The notes under the pieces: model-generated
Told to the model about the DNA's origin: nothing
The model's database searches: none
What the model saw: the letters and a program-made list of their open reading frames with translations, nothing else
Source: Sabethes cyaneus
Lineage: Eukaryota; Arthropoda; Insecta; Diptera; Culicidae
Length of the DNA stretch: 64,000 nucleotides
Assembly (NCBI RefSeq): GCF_943734655.1
Contig: NC_071354.1
Span: 143,010,642 to 143,074,641, forward strand
Reading direction: 5' to 3'
Translations under genes and position numbers: made by a program
Shown here: positions 34,910 to 46,159 of the stretch, piece by piece
Layout of the letters: each line of letters begins with the position of its first letter
Numbering within the stretch: position 1 is the stretch's first letter

Positions 34910-37900
34910 CACAGAATATTTTTTATTTTTATTGTTAAGAGTATAGCGGACATAAAATGACAATCCAAAAATACAACTAATCGTTGAACAATCTACAAAA
35001 ATAGTCAGGCTTTAAATGTCAATCATTTCGTGATAGATTTACGATATTCTTGAATCAAACGACCGAATTTTCAAAAAAATATTTCTTGTAACTTTCCAAA
35101 ATATTGTAACTATGAAGAGATTACATTACTTTTATCATTTCGTAAACAACCAACAAATGACAGTCTCAACGAATCGCATTTGTTCGCATTGTTTCTAAAA
35201 ATCACAATAACGCCAAGCTCTACAAACGCATAATCCGCACCCAGCAGATGTCATACATCATGTCTGTTCCTCTTTTAGCGACACAAATGCTGGCGCACAA
35301 GTGCATATAATGACGATCGTAACCTTCATCGTTGTTGTTTTCATTTATAGAGTCTCCCTGAGAAAAGTAGTTCCTACAGAGTTCATGTAGTTGCAAAAGA
35401 CACCTTTTTACTTCCCCTCAGCGATTCGTATAATAACAAGTTCTCCTCATCGATTTAAAGTTCTCACTGCTAGACAACCAAAATCGATTCTTTTTAAAGC
35501 CGTTTTTCGTACAAAACATTCTCTCAAACTGCTGCCATATTTGGTGACTCTGAACCTAGCTAAGGTCAGCCAGCTTCAACTCCCCGAGGCAATACCACCC
35601 AGCGTCGCGCTGTTCCGGCGAATACACATGTCCGGCACCCTTCACCCGCGCGTAGCAAATCTTTCCCCCTTCAACCAAGTGGCGGAAAGCCATCGAATCT
35701 TTTTTAATATTCGAAGAGGCAAAAAAATACAGAAACGACAATCAAGCTCTGAGCATACGAAAGCGGCTCCAACCACGGTTAGTTGACATTTCAAGATCAT
35801 TCCTTTTTCCGAGCACATATACCCGGTCGGCAGCATCGTGGTCGTCGCTGTTGTTGTCAGCACCTTACTTTTCAATCTGACTCATTCGTACATTGCCAGA
35901 GTGGAACAGAGTCTTAGCCGGATCAATAATGGCACAGCCTTCCAAAATACCCATTCATCAGGCGGTGGCACAAGGATGGAAAGCACAACGTTTCCTAACA
36001 GTGGAACCCACTTTGAGCGAATTGATTTCCGTTACCGAAGAGGCATAATTTTGCGTAGCTATACCCTAACTTTAAGTTCGTCGAGATAAACGAAGGAATC
36101 AAAATATTTTAATTTAATTTCTTTAAAAATACGAAATCTTGAAATTGTCACATTTCTAAACATTTCTTAACATGTACATTGAAGTATTTTTAACTATTTA
36201 TTTATACCACAATAGATCTAAATGCTGGTCGCAGTGGTCTAGTCTCCTATAAACAAAAAAAACTATTTATTTTCTATTTCCGATTCTGTAGACTTAACCA
36301 CTTATTTTTATATTAATTTTATGACAATCCATGCAGGGGAAGTATATGAAAATAGACGGAAGTATATGAGAATAGAGTGTATTCAGATGTATTCAGATTT
36401 TGTAAAACCATTATTTTTGAGCTCTATAAATAAACACTAAGAGAATAAATAAAAGCAAATAAAAACATAAAATTTTAAGGTTAGTGAACAGACTTGCAAA
36501 TTTTCTATTTTGAAAGATCTGAATACGAAGCTTTTTAGTTTTTATAACAATGATGAAAAACGAATGTTTTGTTTAGGATAATGAATGTTTTGCTAAAAAA
36601 TTATAAATCTTTCTTGCAAAAGCACGTCTATTACTCTTAAAATTCAAGATTACATTCCGCTGAAAGTGGCAATAACATTCATAGTTTGCATAGTTTGAAA
36701 ATAATGAGAATATCAAAGTAATAGAGTAAAATAACTGTCTTTAAACGAGAAAAATAGCATTCCGATTCGAGTCCAATATAATGTATGATAGAAGTGAGAA
36801 CATTTTCAATATGTGTAGTAGCATCGTCAATTCATTTTTTTACTTGTATCAATAAGTAATTGCCATATTTGTCAGCAAGAATACTAATTTGATCAGGTTA
36901 CAAGGTAGCAAGCTGTCATATTAAGCACGTGACCAGGAATTTTGTTCTGGTAGGACCCAATAAGACGATTGTACTATTTAGAAATAACAAACCATGTAGT
37001 AGGCACCAGTCCCGATGGAAAAATATATGTATTCTGAATATGTTCTTCTCACCTAGTTGTGTTAAAGAATAAGTAACAAATACAGTGTATTCTTGCTTAA
37101 CCACCGTACTGTAGCTGTTTACTGATAGCATTTTGGGTTCACCTTGATTTCGGTGGTGACCGTCAACGTAGCGATTGCGCGATCCCAAATCACTTGAAAT
37201 GTTGCAGATAAGACGAATGAGTCGTATTTGTTCACTTGCAGTTCACGGCGCAAGTTTATTAGATTATCATGATTCAAGTGAACGACCAGTAACGATACTT
37301 ACCTACACACATGCTAAAAACCTGCATACTAAGGCATCCAAAGCATTTTGGCCTGTCTCGAACGCTAAAGCCAGTCGCCCGACAAACACGTTTTCAACAC
37401 TTTCCCTTTCACGCGGACCTGTTGCGTCCCACCCATCATGTTCGGCATCATCATGCTGTTATTTATAACATAGACATAGTTGCTGCTGTGCAATGCAATG
37501 TGATATACACAACTGGTGCGTTAATGTTGGACCGAAATTATACAGAATACGAAATGCAAAATACTCAACGCATATTTATTGGCAAACAATTGAATGTGAT
37601 AATTTACCTGTACCTATTACATATAAATAAAATTCACCCAGAAGTACAAAAATATTATATGTCATGTAACCTGTAGGTATGTAAGAACATAGAAAATATA
37701 TTGACATATATTGGGCGTTATGCAAACATTCGTAGTTGAAATTCTTAAAAGTTTATCCAAAATAATTGTGTATTTGTACGCATCGAATCCATTATTTTCT
37801 CCTTGTACTATGTTGGTTTTGTCAGGCAGTACTCACAACTCACCTTTTATGTTTATGGCATTGATTATAAAGCTCGTCATATACACCGCTATATTAAAAG

Positions 37901-38340
37901 GTGAACACATATCAGATTCTTGAAAACGACTACAGCAAGGTGAAAGTTTATTTTACAATACCAGTCCTGCAAAGAAAAGCTCTCAAGATGCTCGCCTAAG
38001 ATTACAGATTATAGATTAGCGATTTAAATAAATGCATTAGAATTCACTATCATTTCATTCTTAAATAACAGTGCACAATTTGTATTCGCTCTATTAAAAA
38101 AAAGTTTAATGTTTGTTGTACGTTAACGTTGTAAATAATCTACCTTCGAATTAATCATCTTGGCATGCAGCAGGGAAAACTTTCCAAGCTTCTCTTAAAC
38201 GCTGACAGCGCACCGGGTGATTCAACCAAACAAACTAACAACGTAAAGTCGGCCCTCTATTTAGTCGGCGTCGCATTGCTACGCACGCAGAAAGCTGGCT
38301 TTGGCTTTCGTGATCCTGATCTGACCGTTAGCGAACCAAT
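34910..38340. other. Unassigned intergenic sequence
   Basis: No gene is supportable. Between 35270 and 36090 the sequence is less AT-rich and has overlapping open frames on both strands, but the plus-strand ones begin at non-ATG codons and none shows a family motif. A short ATG frame at 38165-38377 (KLSKLLLNADSAPGDSTKQ) likewise matches nothing I know. Confidence 0.3.
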
Positions 38341-38464
38341 AACGGGCAACATCGTAAAAACGATGCGATCAAATTGATTACTATTTTTTCATGATGAAAA
38401 ACTATCACTTAAAAAAGCTCGAGCTTTGATATTCATGTAAAAATAATTATCTGGAAGAGCGCCT
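38340..38464 (+). repeat. Partial copy of the TAACCCTCTAAC MITE interior
   Basis: The stretch CGTAAAAACGATGCGATCAA through AAATAATTATCTGGAAGAGC resembles 57460-57565, inside the complete MITE at 57446-57909. The copy is cut on the right by a minus-strand SINE fragment. Its left terminus is missing. Confidence 0.55.
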
Positions 38465-38546
38465 CTCTAAACCGAAACTCAAACATACGACGACTAGCTT
38501 GTTAGACCAGCGTGGTACCTCGAGGCCAGCTGAGAGGCAGCCTAAC
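38465..38546 (-). mobile_element. tRNA-derived SINE, copy 2 (5' fragment)
   Basis: On the minus strand the sequence reads CAGCTGGCCTCGAGGTACCA, then GGTCTAACAAGCTAGTCGTC and GTATGTTTGAGTTTCGG. This is the head of the SINE seen at 33729 and 41742, with the box B decayed. The body is absent, so it is truncated. Confidence 0.7.
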
Positions 38547-38759
38547 TTTTGGATGCAATTAGATTTAAAATCAAAGCTAAAATTAGACTAGCAATTAGAT
38601 ATGTTTAATTAGAAACTTTTTTAATATTTAAATTAATTAGAAAAAAAAAATTAGAATCTGGACTAGACATTAGAGTTGGAATTAGTCTTGAAATCGAATT
38701 TGACATAGAATATTAAATAAGACTTGAATTTGAAATAATTTCGGCTTGAAACTTTACTT

Positions 38760-39267
38760 CAGGGATGATTCCTCCTCAGAATAAAACAGAGAAGAGAAAA
38801 ATTCACACTTTACTCAGTCGCGTTTTATGTTGCTCCGTTTTGTTTGAACTTTTCTCTTTTTTACTGATCGCGATTGCTCAGCAACCTGCTCATTGTTCTT
38901 TTCATTGAGGAATAAACTGAGCAACAAAGTGTTAATACACTTTTTGGCTGCCCATGATATGGCACAAAAAAACTTTTTAAACTTCTCACAGCGGCAACAG
39001 TGCAAAAAATGTTGCATATGACGATGGTGGATGATAGATATGGCAACAATGTAATTCCCGTACCGTTGCTTGCTGCAGTACGAGCGATTTCGAAAGTTTC
39101 TCATTTTTCGCACAATGAGAATCTAAAGTTTGTTTATATTTCTCTTTATTTTTTATCTGTTTCTCATTGCGTGGATGTATTTCTCATTTGTGGCAGCAGT
39201 TCTGCTCATTGTGTTGAATGAAAAAAGTTGCACTTTTTGCACAAAGAGTGAGGAAATGGCAAGCCTG
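38760..39267. mobile_element. 508-bp hAT-like element with 8-bp target duplication
   Basis: It is bounded by CAGGGATGATTCC at the left and GGAAATGGCAAGCCTG at the right, imperfect inverted termini starting CAGG. The exact 8-base direct repeat CTTTACTT flanks both ends (38752-38759 and 39268-39275). Removing it restores the minisatellite reading. No coding capacity. Confidence 0.8.
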
Positions 39268-39619
39268 CTTTACTTCAAATTGAACTGAAAATAAGACTTA
39301 AATTTAGAGTAATGACTAGCTGGACTGATAGTTTTACTTGGAATTAGACATGAAATTGAACTTAAAACAGTATTTACAGTTTTTATTTGATATTGGAGTT
39401 CAATTATACTGGGATTTGAAATTAAAGTTGAAATTTTACGTGAAATTGGATGTAAAATCAGGCTCGAAATTGAACTTAAAATTAGAATTGAAATTGAACT
39501 TGAAATCAGTATTTAAATTTGACATAAAATTGAACCTATAATTGGAATATTATGCTGTTAAGATCGACTGAGGTACATATATTGTATTGCGGATTTTCGG
39601 CTTTCCAGTCAGTTTTATA

Positions 39620-40305
39620 CAGACTTCTTTCTCGGTTTTTTTGCTCAGTAGATGCTCAATTGACTACAGCGCCTCAACTAAACAGAATTCGAAAAAGTAG
39701 TGTAAAGGGCGATTGTAGAGCTTATTATCACAGATAAACAGACGAGACACTCGCGATAATTCCATCGTCCATTCAAAAACCACTCATTTTTCAAAAAAGC
39801 ATGTTTCGCAACATGGTCACACCGCGGCGCGCGCGTGTTGCTTTGAGTTTTTAGTATAAAACCATTCAAATGTACAAAACCCTCCAGCATAAAACCCTGC
39901 AAATGCAAGCTACTCCGCAACATGCATAGCAGAGGGTGGTAGTGTGCAAGCAAAATGTGCAGGACGATGGTTTTTAAAGGATTTTCTTCTAAGTGTCATG
40001 TCAGTTCGTCAGTGTTATTATTATCTACACTATTGTTGAAGAAAGTATGGTTTTATCTTTTGTATTTACGGCGCTATGCGATTGCTATCCCGTTGGTAGC
40101 CAAATGAGCGCTCTTTTTGCTACCAACGGGGTAGCAGCCACATAGCGCCGTAAATACAAAAGATAGAACTATACTTTCTTCAACAATAATGTAGATAATA
40201 ATTAGCTCTACAATCGCCCTTTACAATACTTTTTCGAATTTTGTTTAGTTGAGGCGCTATAGTCAAATGAACATCTATTGAGCAAAAAACCGAGAATGAA
40301 GCCTG
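39620..40305. mobile_element. Element B: hAT-like foldback nested in element A
   Basis: It starts CAGACTTCTTTCTCGG and ends CCGAGAATGAAGCCTG, with an exact 8-base target duplication GTTTTATA (39612-39619 and 40306-40313). Its arms are almost completely complementary: 39620-39730 pairs with about 40195-40305, and 40012-40100 pairs with 40118-40203, with a 17-base loop. The break between the two left-arm segments is element C. No coding sequence. Confidence 0.85.
39731..40005. mobile_element. Element C: small element nested in the left arm of B
   Basis: This 275-bp stretch interrupts the left arm of foldback B but has no counterpart in the right arm, which shows directly that it inserted later. 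The ends AGATAAACAGACGAGACAC and GTGTCATGTCAGTTCGTC form imperfect inverted repeats. TTATTATC flanks both sides, consistent with an 8-base duplication. The interior contains short direct repeats around ATAAAACC(A/C)T and a GC-rich tract at about 39823-39838. Confidence 0.65.
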
Positions 40306-40557
40306 GTTTTATATTGAAAACAGCATTTTATACTGCCTGACGTTTCGGCCTTTAGACTAATCTCAAGTTTTTAGTCTTGACCTTAAAATGCGGTCATACA
40401 TATATATTAATATTTTTTGAAACGATGGTTCTACACTTGATGAAGGGACGGTAGGGGAAAGAAATGAAAATTTTTTGTTGAAGGAAAGGAAGAGCGGAAA
40501 GGAAGGGGGTGGGAGGGGGTATTGGTAGCTATACTTGACAAGTAGTCATTTTGACTC

Positions 40558-40706
40558 CTACCTTTTGTCCAATGCTGGAAGGTGCATGAGTCGAACCAAG
40601 CTGTAATCTGAGATTATAACCGGATTCGAACCCACAACACCCGCCAGGGCATGTGGTTCGCTGGTACTTGTACTTTTGAACCATAGAGGCGCTGGACAAA
40701 AGGAGA
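40558..40706 (-). repeat. Small hairpin-ended repeat with a tRNA-like box B
   Basis: CCTTTTGTCCA near 40561-40571 and TGGACAAAAGG near 40692-40703 are inverted. On the minus strand GGGTTCGAATCCGG (about 40619-40632) is an excellent Pol III box B, but the region upstream is not a convincing box A and no cloverleaf forms. It may be a tRNA-derived fragment. Confidence 0.45.
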
Positions 40707-41234
40707 CCGCAAAATCCACTTCTCTTTATTCCACTTCTTATTTATTTTAATAACAGGATATAACTTTAACATGGTAAATGGTTTAGGTGTGTACATCATT
40801 TTGTCACCAAACCAATGCAATTGGAGCTGTTAAAATTTGAACTTCCTTCCGTTGGCAATCCACGATTAGACAAAAAAAACGTAACCATAGTGAGTAGAAG
40901 TCAAAATATATTTTTATGTTCAATGTGTTAAAGTTATATCCTGTTATTAAAATAAATAAACTATTGCAGTTACCTTTCAAAAAGGCCAAAAACAAAGGCC
41001 GAAACGTCAGGCAGTATAAAATGCCGTTTTCTATATAAAACTGACTGGAAAGCCGAAAATCCGCAATACAACTGGAATATTATATTAGATATAAAATGGG
41101 GCTTAAATTGGACATGCCATTCAACTAAAATAAACTTTAGTCGGGACTAATTTGAACTTGAAGTTTTACTTCTAACCGGACATGGACACAACATTTAATA
41201 CGAAGTATTACTCGAGTTTAAAATTGACATTTTC

Positions 41235-42690
41235 GTGTTATCCTCTCACACGTTTTACCTCTTTTCCGTTTTTTGCTCTTTTCCAGTCCGTTTTTGTTCC
41301 GTTTTATCTCCTTTCTTGTACCGTTTTCTTGATTTTTACTCACTTTCTTTCCGTTTTTCCTCTTTTTTCTTTTTTCTGTCCCATGTTTCCTATTCCGTTG
41401 TGGAGTTTTATTCGTTTCCTATTCATTTTTTCTTATTTACAGTCCTGTTTTCACTCATGTTTTTTACTCTTTTTATGCTATTTTCTTTCCCCGTTTCCGT
41501 CTTTTCTTTTCTCTTTTTCTTTTTTTTCATTTTTAGTTTTCGTCTCTTTCTAACTTATTTTCCTTTTCGTTTTTTGTGTTCGCCTGTTCCGTTTTACCCT
41601 TTTTTGATACACCATTTTGCCGTACCTTCTTTGACATTTATTTTGTTTTTAGCTCCCTTTCTACCCTATCCTCTCCGGTTTTCCTTTTATGTATCCCGTT
41701 TTTCGTCTTTTTCTGCTTCGTTTTACTTTTTTCATCTGCCGCCCAGTTAGCTTCGAGGTACGATGCTGGTCTAACAAGCCAGTCGTCGTATGTTCGAATC
41801 TTGGCTAGGCGATGCTTGCTCGATAGAGTCAGTAGGATCGTTACACTGGCCCCGTAATTTTCCTGTACTCTAACAGCCGGCTGCGAAGTCTGTCGATAAA
41901 GAAGATTAATGTCTAATGACGGTTTAAGCACACGGCTTTGCTTTTTTACTCATGATTCTCCTTTTATATCCCGTTTTCCTTGTTTCCTCTTGCGATTTCT
42001 TTTTTCTCTCTCGCTATTCTTCTCTTTCCATTTGGTTTCTCTTGTTTTCTGTCCCATATTCCGTTTCTTGTCTCGTTTTCTCTTTCCATGTCCCGTTGTT
42101 TTTCCTCTCATTCTGTCACATTTTTACTTTCGTTTTTCTTTTTTTCATGCCAAATTTTATTTTGTTTTCTTTACGCAGCCGCCTTTTTGTCTGTTCCTTT
42201 TCTTTTCTTTTGCTGTCCTGTTTTTCGCCCTTTTCCTGAATCCCGATTTTCCTCTGTTTCTCTGTTCTTTATCTTTTTTCCTCCGTTTTCGTTATTTTCA
42301 AGCCGGTTTTTCCTCTTTTCGTGTCTTGTTTTTTGTCACTTTCTGTTCCGGTCTTTTCTTCGGTCTAGGTTTTTGTCGTTTTTCGCTTTTTAACTCGTTT
42401 TCCATCCCGTTTTTTGCAGTCGTCTGTTCCTTTCTTCCTCCTATTAAGTCGCGTTTTGTTTTTTCTTTCGATTTCATTCCTTTACAACTTTCATCATTAT
42501 TCTACCGTGTTTATTTTTCTTTTCTCTTCTTTTTTACTTTTCTGCCCCGTTATTTCTCGTTTGATGTTCTCCTTTTCTATTCCGTTTTTTACTGTTTTGT
42601 CTCATTGTTTCTTCTTTTCTGTCCAATTTGACTTTATTTTCATAGTGAGAAAATTTGCCAGCATTTTCAGAAGAATCTGTAAGCTCTAAA
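41235..42690. repeat. Long pyrimidine-rich (T/C) degenerate array
   Basis: Apart from a SINE at 41742-41940, almost 1.3 kb of the plus strand is T and C, with recurring CCGTTTT and CTTTTC words. This produces open frames rich in Phe, Ser, Leu and Pro on the plus strand in all three frames, which is a composition effect. The strand asymmetry suggests a decayed simple repeat continuous with the array to its left. Confidence 0.75.
41742..41940 (+). mobile_element. tRNA-derived SINE, copy 3 (most complete)
   Basis: Starts CCGCCCAGTTAGCTTCGAGG, with box B at TATGTTCGAATCTTGGC. The body includes CACTGGCCCCGTAATTTTCC and CTAACAGCCGGCTGCGAAG, and the tail is GACGGTTTAAGC...CGGCTTTGC. It interrupts the pyrimidine-rich array, which continues on both sides. 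Confidence 0.8.
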
Positions 42691-42692
42691 GA

Positions 42693-43060
42693 GTGTCCCA
42701 CATCAGTTTGCATCATGGAAAAAACGCTGTAGAAAATTACCTAGTTGGCCAATCCATTTCTAACTTGTAGACAATAAAATATAACCAATTACTAAGCATT
42801 TGTCATATTTATTCCATTCAACTTCAATACCATAAGCGTATGCTCGCACCTTACGCTTGACTCCACTCGTAAGGTTATGTACAACATCTGACTGCAGCTT
42901 CTTCTGTACGAAAACCCACTTTTTCTTCAAGTCTCAGATACGACCTCGTTGGGATGCTTCCGTAATGCCTGGTTCATAATAGCCCAAAATTTTCGATGGG
43001 CCTTGGGACCGGTGCGTTGGGGGTGTTCATACCCTTGGGTACGAAAGTAACCCCGTTTTT
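42693..43060 (-). pseudogene. Mariner fragment (C-terminal end and terminus)
   Basis: The terminus GTGTCCCACATCAGTTTGCA matches those at 22606 and 50278. On the minus strand the end of the transposase (KVRAYG) is at about 42830-42855. Similarity to the 22606 copy stops at about 43060, so the N-terminal two-thirds is missing. Confidence 0.65.
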
Positions 43061-43259
43061 AGCTTATGATTTATGAAAATACACCATGAATAATAATCAT
43101 GATATCACGCGCTTCTTGCAGTACAACACAACGCACAATCATGAACTATTATTCATAATTTTGTGCTGTCTGATATTAGCTGTTCAGTCATGATTAGACA
43201 AGAATTCATATTTCATGATTTCATTCATGGCATCAGAATCAAATTTCTTTCCGTGCAGT

Positions 43260-44411
43260 GCCTATAGCTCGTAATTCATACGTCTCCACCACTTTCCGCC
43301 TTTAGTTTGTACTGTGCCAAATATCGTCTGCAGCACTTTCCGCTCGAACATGACAATGGCGCGGATGTCCTCCGTGAGTAGCGTCCCAGCTTCAACTACT
43401 GATCTAATAATGGTTTTGTACATTATCAGCTTCGTACAGCGGCGATCGTAGCTTCTTGATGGTAGCATTTTATTGTCGCAAAGTTCCTGGCTAGGAGTTG
43501 CCTACCCTTGATAAAAATTGTGCCTATCGTTTTGATACCCGCTCGTCGGATCACCCTCTCAAAAGCGATTTTGACCAGCATGCAGGATGTTGACCTCGCT
43601 ACGCCTCAAAGGGACTCGAAAGTGTCTCCGAGATGCACACGAAGCGCACACTCGATCCAATGTCGACAGTATCGTATGCTGCTGTAAAAAAATAAAGATA
43701 TGATTCGTGGGCTCGTTGTACTCCCGACATTTCTGCAAGATCTGTAGGATGGTAAAAATATGGTCCGCACTTACCCGAGCCCCCATGAAGCCTAGCTGGT
43801 AATTCCCTACGAAACCACATGTTATCGGTAACAGCTGGTGTAATTAGATCTGGGAGAGTACTTTCTAGGCGGCTTTACCAGCGTTATGCTTCTCCTTCCA
43901 TCCATTCCTCCGGTAGCTTCTCCTGCTCCCATATCTTGGAAATAACCCAGCGTAGAACCGTTGCCAGCGATTCTTAGTTAAATTTATACGGTTCTGCCGG
44001 TAGACGGTCCTTACCAGCGGCTTTATTGGTCTTCAGCAAACCGATTTCTCGGTTGACTTTTTGGAGATCAGGTCCTGGGACATTATTATCTTCCATGGGC
44101 ACTCCCAGGTTAACTTCCGTTCTGCCTCCTTTTGCAACTTCGCCATTGAGGTGTTCATCGAAGAACTGCTTCCATCCGAAGACCATCTCGCGCTCGTTTG
44201 TGATCAGATTGCCTTCTTCGTCCCTATCACATGCCAGGTTTTGGTGTGTAATATCGTAAACGGTTGATATTCGTATGGTTTTCTCACGGGATGCCAACCG
44301 AAGCATTTTTTTTTCAGGTCTTGAACTTGCTGTAAATTGGGCCACTGCATAATTTTTCCGGATTTGGAGCTTTGGATCAAGGTGAGTTAAAATAGGTGAT
44401 CTAGTTTTCAT
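43260..44411 (-). pseudogene. RTE-like reverse transcriptase fragment
   Basis: Read on the minus strand, the frame 44411-43974 gives IRISTVYDITHQNLACDRD, VFGWKQFFDEHLNGEVAKGG and GPDLQKVNREIGLLKTNKAAGKDRLPAE. This is the sequence that precedes and begins the RT domain of RTE-like elements. Frames 43786-43559 (DHIFTILQILQKCREYN) and 43468-43262 (MYKTIIRSVVEAGTLLTEDI, then MFERKVLQTIFG) are later RT blocks with the catalytic region between them lost. Several frameshifts. Orientation is opposite to the copies at 1000 and 61630. Confidence 0.8.
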
Positions 44412-44653
44412 AGTTTGTAGAACAGAAGTGCGCGAAACGATTGGTTAGCAACCATCGACGTTGTTTATACATTCAACAGTTTCCGCTTTGAAAATTTCCG
44501 TGATCGTTCACCCCCAGCGAAAAATTTGAACATCAGAAAACCTCTCTTGACTAACCTTGCTTTGGATATATTTTTCTGGCACCGCCGAAAGCTCATTGTG
44601 GCCCCTTGCGTTCGTAGTCTCCACTACGGCGAATGGCATATCTCTAATCAATG

Positions 44654-46153
44654 CACTATGGGCCAGAAATTAAAATTTCGGGACAAAAATATTTGCGGTT
44701 AAACGGCGTGTCTCAGCTCAATGTGGTCCTCGGCAACTTTTTGAATGAAAAAATGATGCATCTTTTGAAGGGGTCATCCAATATTTAAGCGTTACTTAAA
44801 CAAGAATTTAAGTAATAACTTTTTGAGTAAACTTTTTTTTACCTTTTTGGTTTCAAAATATTAAAGATAAACAAATTTAAAGTAATTTTTGTGAAGATAT
44901 CAAACTTCTACCTTTTACCCATTTTCAGCAATAGACCTTTGTTTATAAACGACCCCTCAAATCACATTTCTTCTTGTAACATGTTTATTTCAACAGACAG
45001 CTCAATGTGATGTTCTAGAAAATATTTTGCACATAAAAGAGGAATATTTTTGCTGAAGACTGTTTAGCTTTATATGTATTAATTAATAAGATATAACTGA
45101 TTTTAGGTTAAAAACCGTCTGATGAAAAATCCGAATATCTTAGCCATCTGCAAGTATCTGCAATTAGTTTGCATACCAAGTTGTAGGGAATTATTAAAGC
45201 TATCTGCCCAAATGTGTATTTCAGAGAATACCTGGGAATACCATGGCTGGGAATACCTGGGAATAGTGCGGATTTTTTTTCATACATTTTATAACCTAAT
45301 AAATATGCGTCCTAGCGTCAAACAGTCTTCACAAAAAATATGTATTTCAACATACTAAATAACTTTGTAGAACATTTGTAAGCAATAAAATGATCGTGTG
45401 CAAAGTTATTGAGTGTAATTGATTTTTAAATGCTCTTTTTTAACACATCATTATATTTCGTAACCAGTAAGAGATAGATAGTTACTTTATTCAGCAAAGT
45501 TGCTTATTTTAGTATTTTCTGCAACTTTTGAAGAAAAAAAATTTTTTTTTTAATTATTTAAGAAAACAAAAGTTTGTATCACCCTAATAGGTGAATTCAT
45601 GGTCACCCTAATACTGCACGAAGATGCCCTATATTTTATTATTTGACTTCTCCGAAGACACCACCCTTGAAAAAATACACATTTTTCATCAAACGGTTTT
45701 TAGCCTAAAAACAGTTATATCTTATTAATTAATGCATATAAAGCGAAACCGTCTCCAGCAAAAATATTCCTCATTAATGTGCAAAATGTTGTCTAGAACA
45801 TCACATTGAGCTGTCTGTTGAAATAAACATGTTACAAGAAGAAATGTGATTTGAGGGGTCGTTTATAAGGTCTATTGCTGAAAATGGGTAAAAGATAGAA
45901 GTTTGATATCTTCAGAAAAAATACTTGAAATTGGTTTATCTTTAATATTTTGAAACCAAAAAGGTGAAAAAAAAAGTTACTCAAAAAGTTATTACTTAAA
46001 TTGTTGTTAAAGTAACACGTAAATATTGGACGAATCCTTCAAAAGATGCATCATTTTTTCATTCAAAAAGTTGCCGAAGACTACATTGAGCTGAGACACG
46101 CCGTTTAACCGCAAATATATTTGTCCCGAAATTTTAATTTCTGGCCCATAGTG
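44654..46153. mobile_element. 1.5-kb foldback with Transib-like CACTATGG termini
   Basis: The termini are CACTATGGGCCAGAAATT at 44654 and the exact complement ending at 46153. The flanking 5-base direct repeats are CAATG (44649-44653 and 46154-46158). The inverted arms are long, about 44654-45131 against about 45683-46153, with a unique centre. Transib transposons have 5-base target duplications and termini beginning CACWATG, so this fits a non-autonomous Transib. No RAG1-like core transposase is present in the centre. Confidence 0.75.
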
Positions 46154-46159
46154 CAATGG

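Larger units (their letters stand above)
39582..41071. mobile_element. Element A: TIR element, outermost of a three-level nest
   Basis: The 38-base inverted repeats at 39582-39619 (TTGTATTGCGGATTTTCGGC...) and 41034-41071 match perfectly. After element B is removed, the inverted match extends through GCATTTTATACTGCCTGACG (about 40326-40345) against about 41010-41030. The array sequence TGGAATATTAT occurs on both outer sides (39544-39554 and 41073-41083) and may be a duplication or part of the array. The interior holds a GTTTTTAGTCTTGACCTTA tract shared with 25512 and 53367, and a tRNA-like hairpin at 40560-40706. Confidence 0.7.
38560..41230. repeat. Decayed AATTGAACTTGAAATT-type minisatellite, interrupted by insertions
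   Basis: Degenerate units such as GAAATTGAACTTAAAATTAG fill 38560-38759, 39276-39545 and about 41072-41230. The three blocks read as one array once the insertions at 38760-39267 and about 39555-41071 are removed. Frames such as 39338-39541 (LKLNLK repeats) reflect the period only. Confidence 0.65.

Noticed and set aside
35391..36089. Two plus-strand frames in a GC-richer patch
   Set aside because: Both begin at non-ATG codons, minus-strand frames overlap them, and no motif is seen.
40600..40700. Possible tRNA gene on the minus strand
   Set aside because: Box B is good but no box A or cloverleaf stems can be drawn.
41182..42689. Several Phe/Ser/Leu-rich plus-strand frames that look like membrane proteins
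   Set aside because: All three frames are open because the strand is nearly pure T and C. There is no conserved motif and a SINE interrupts it.
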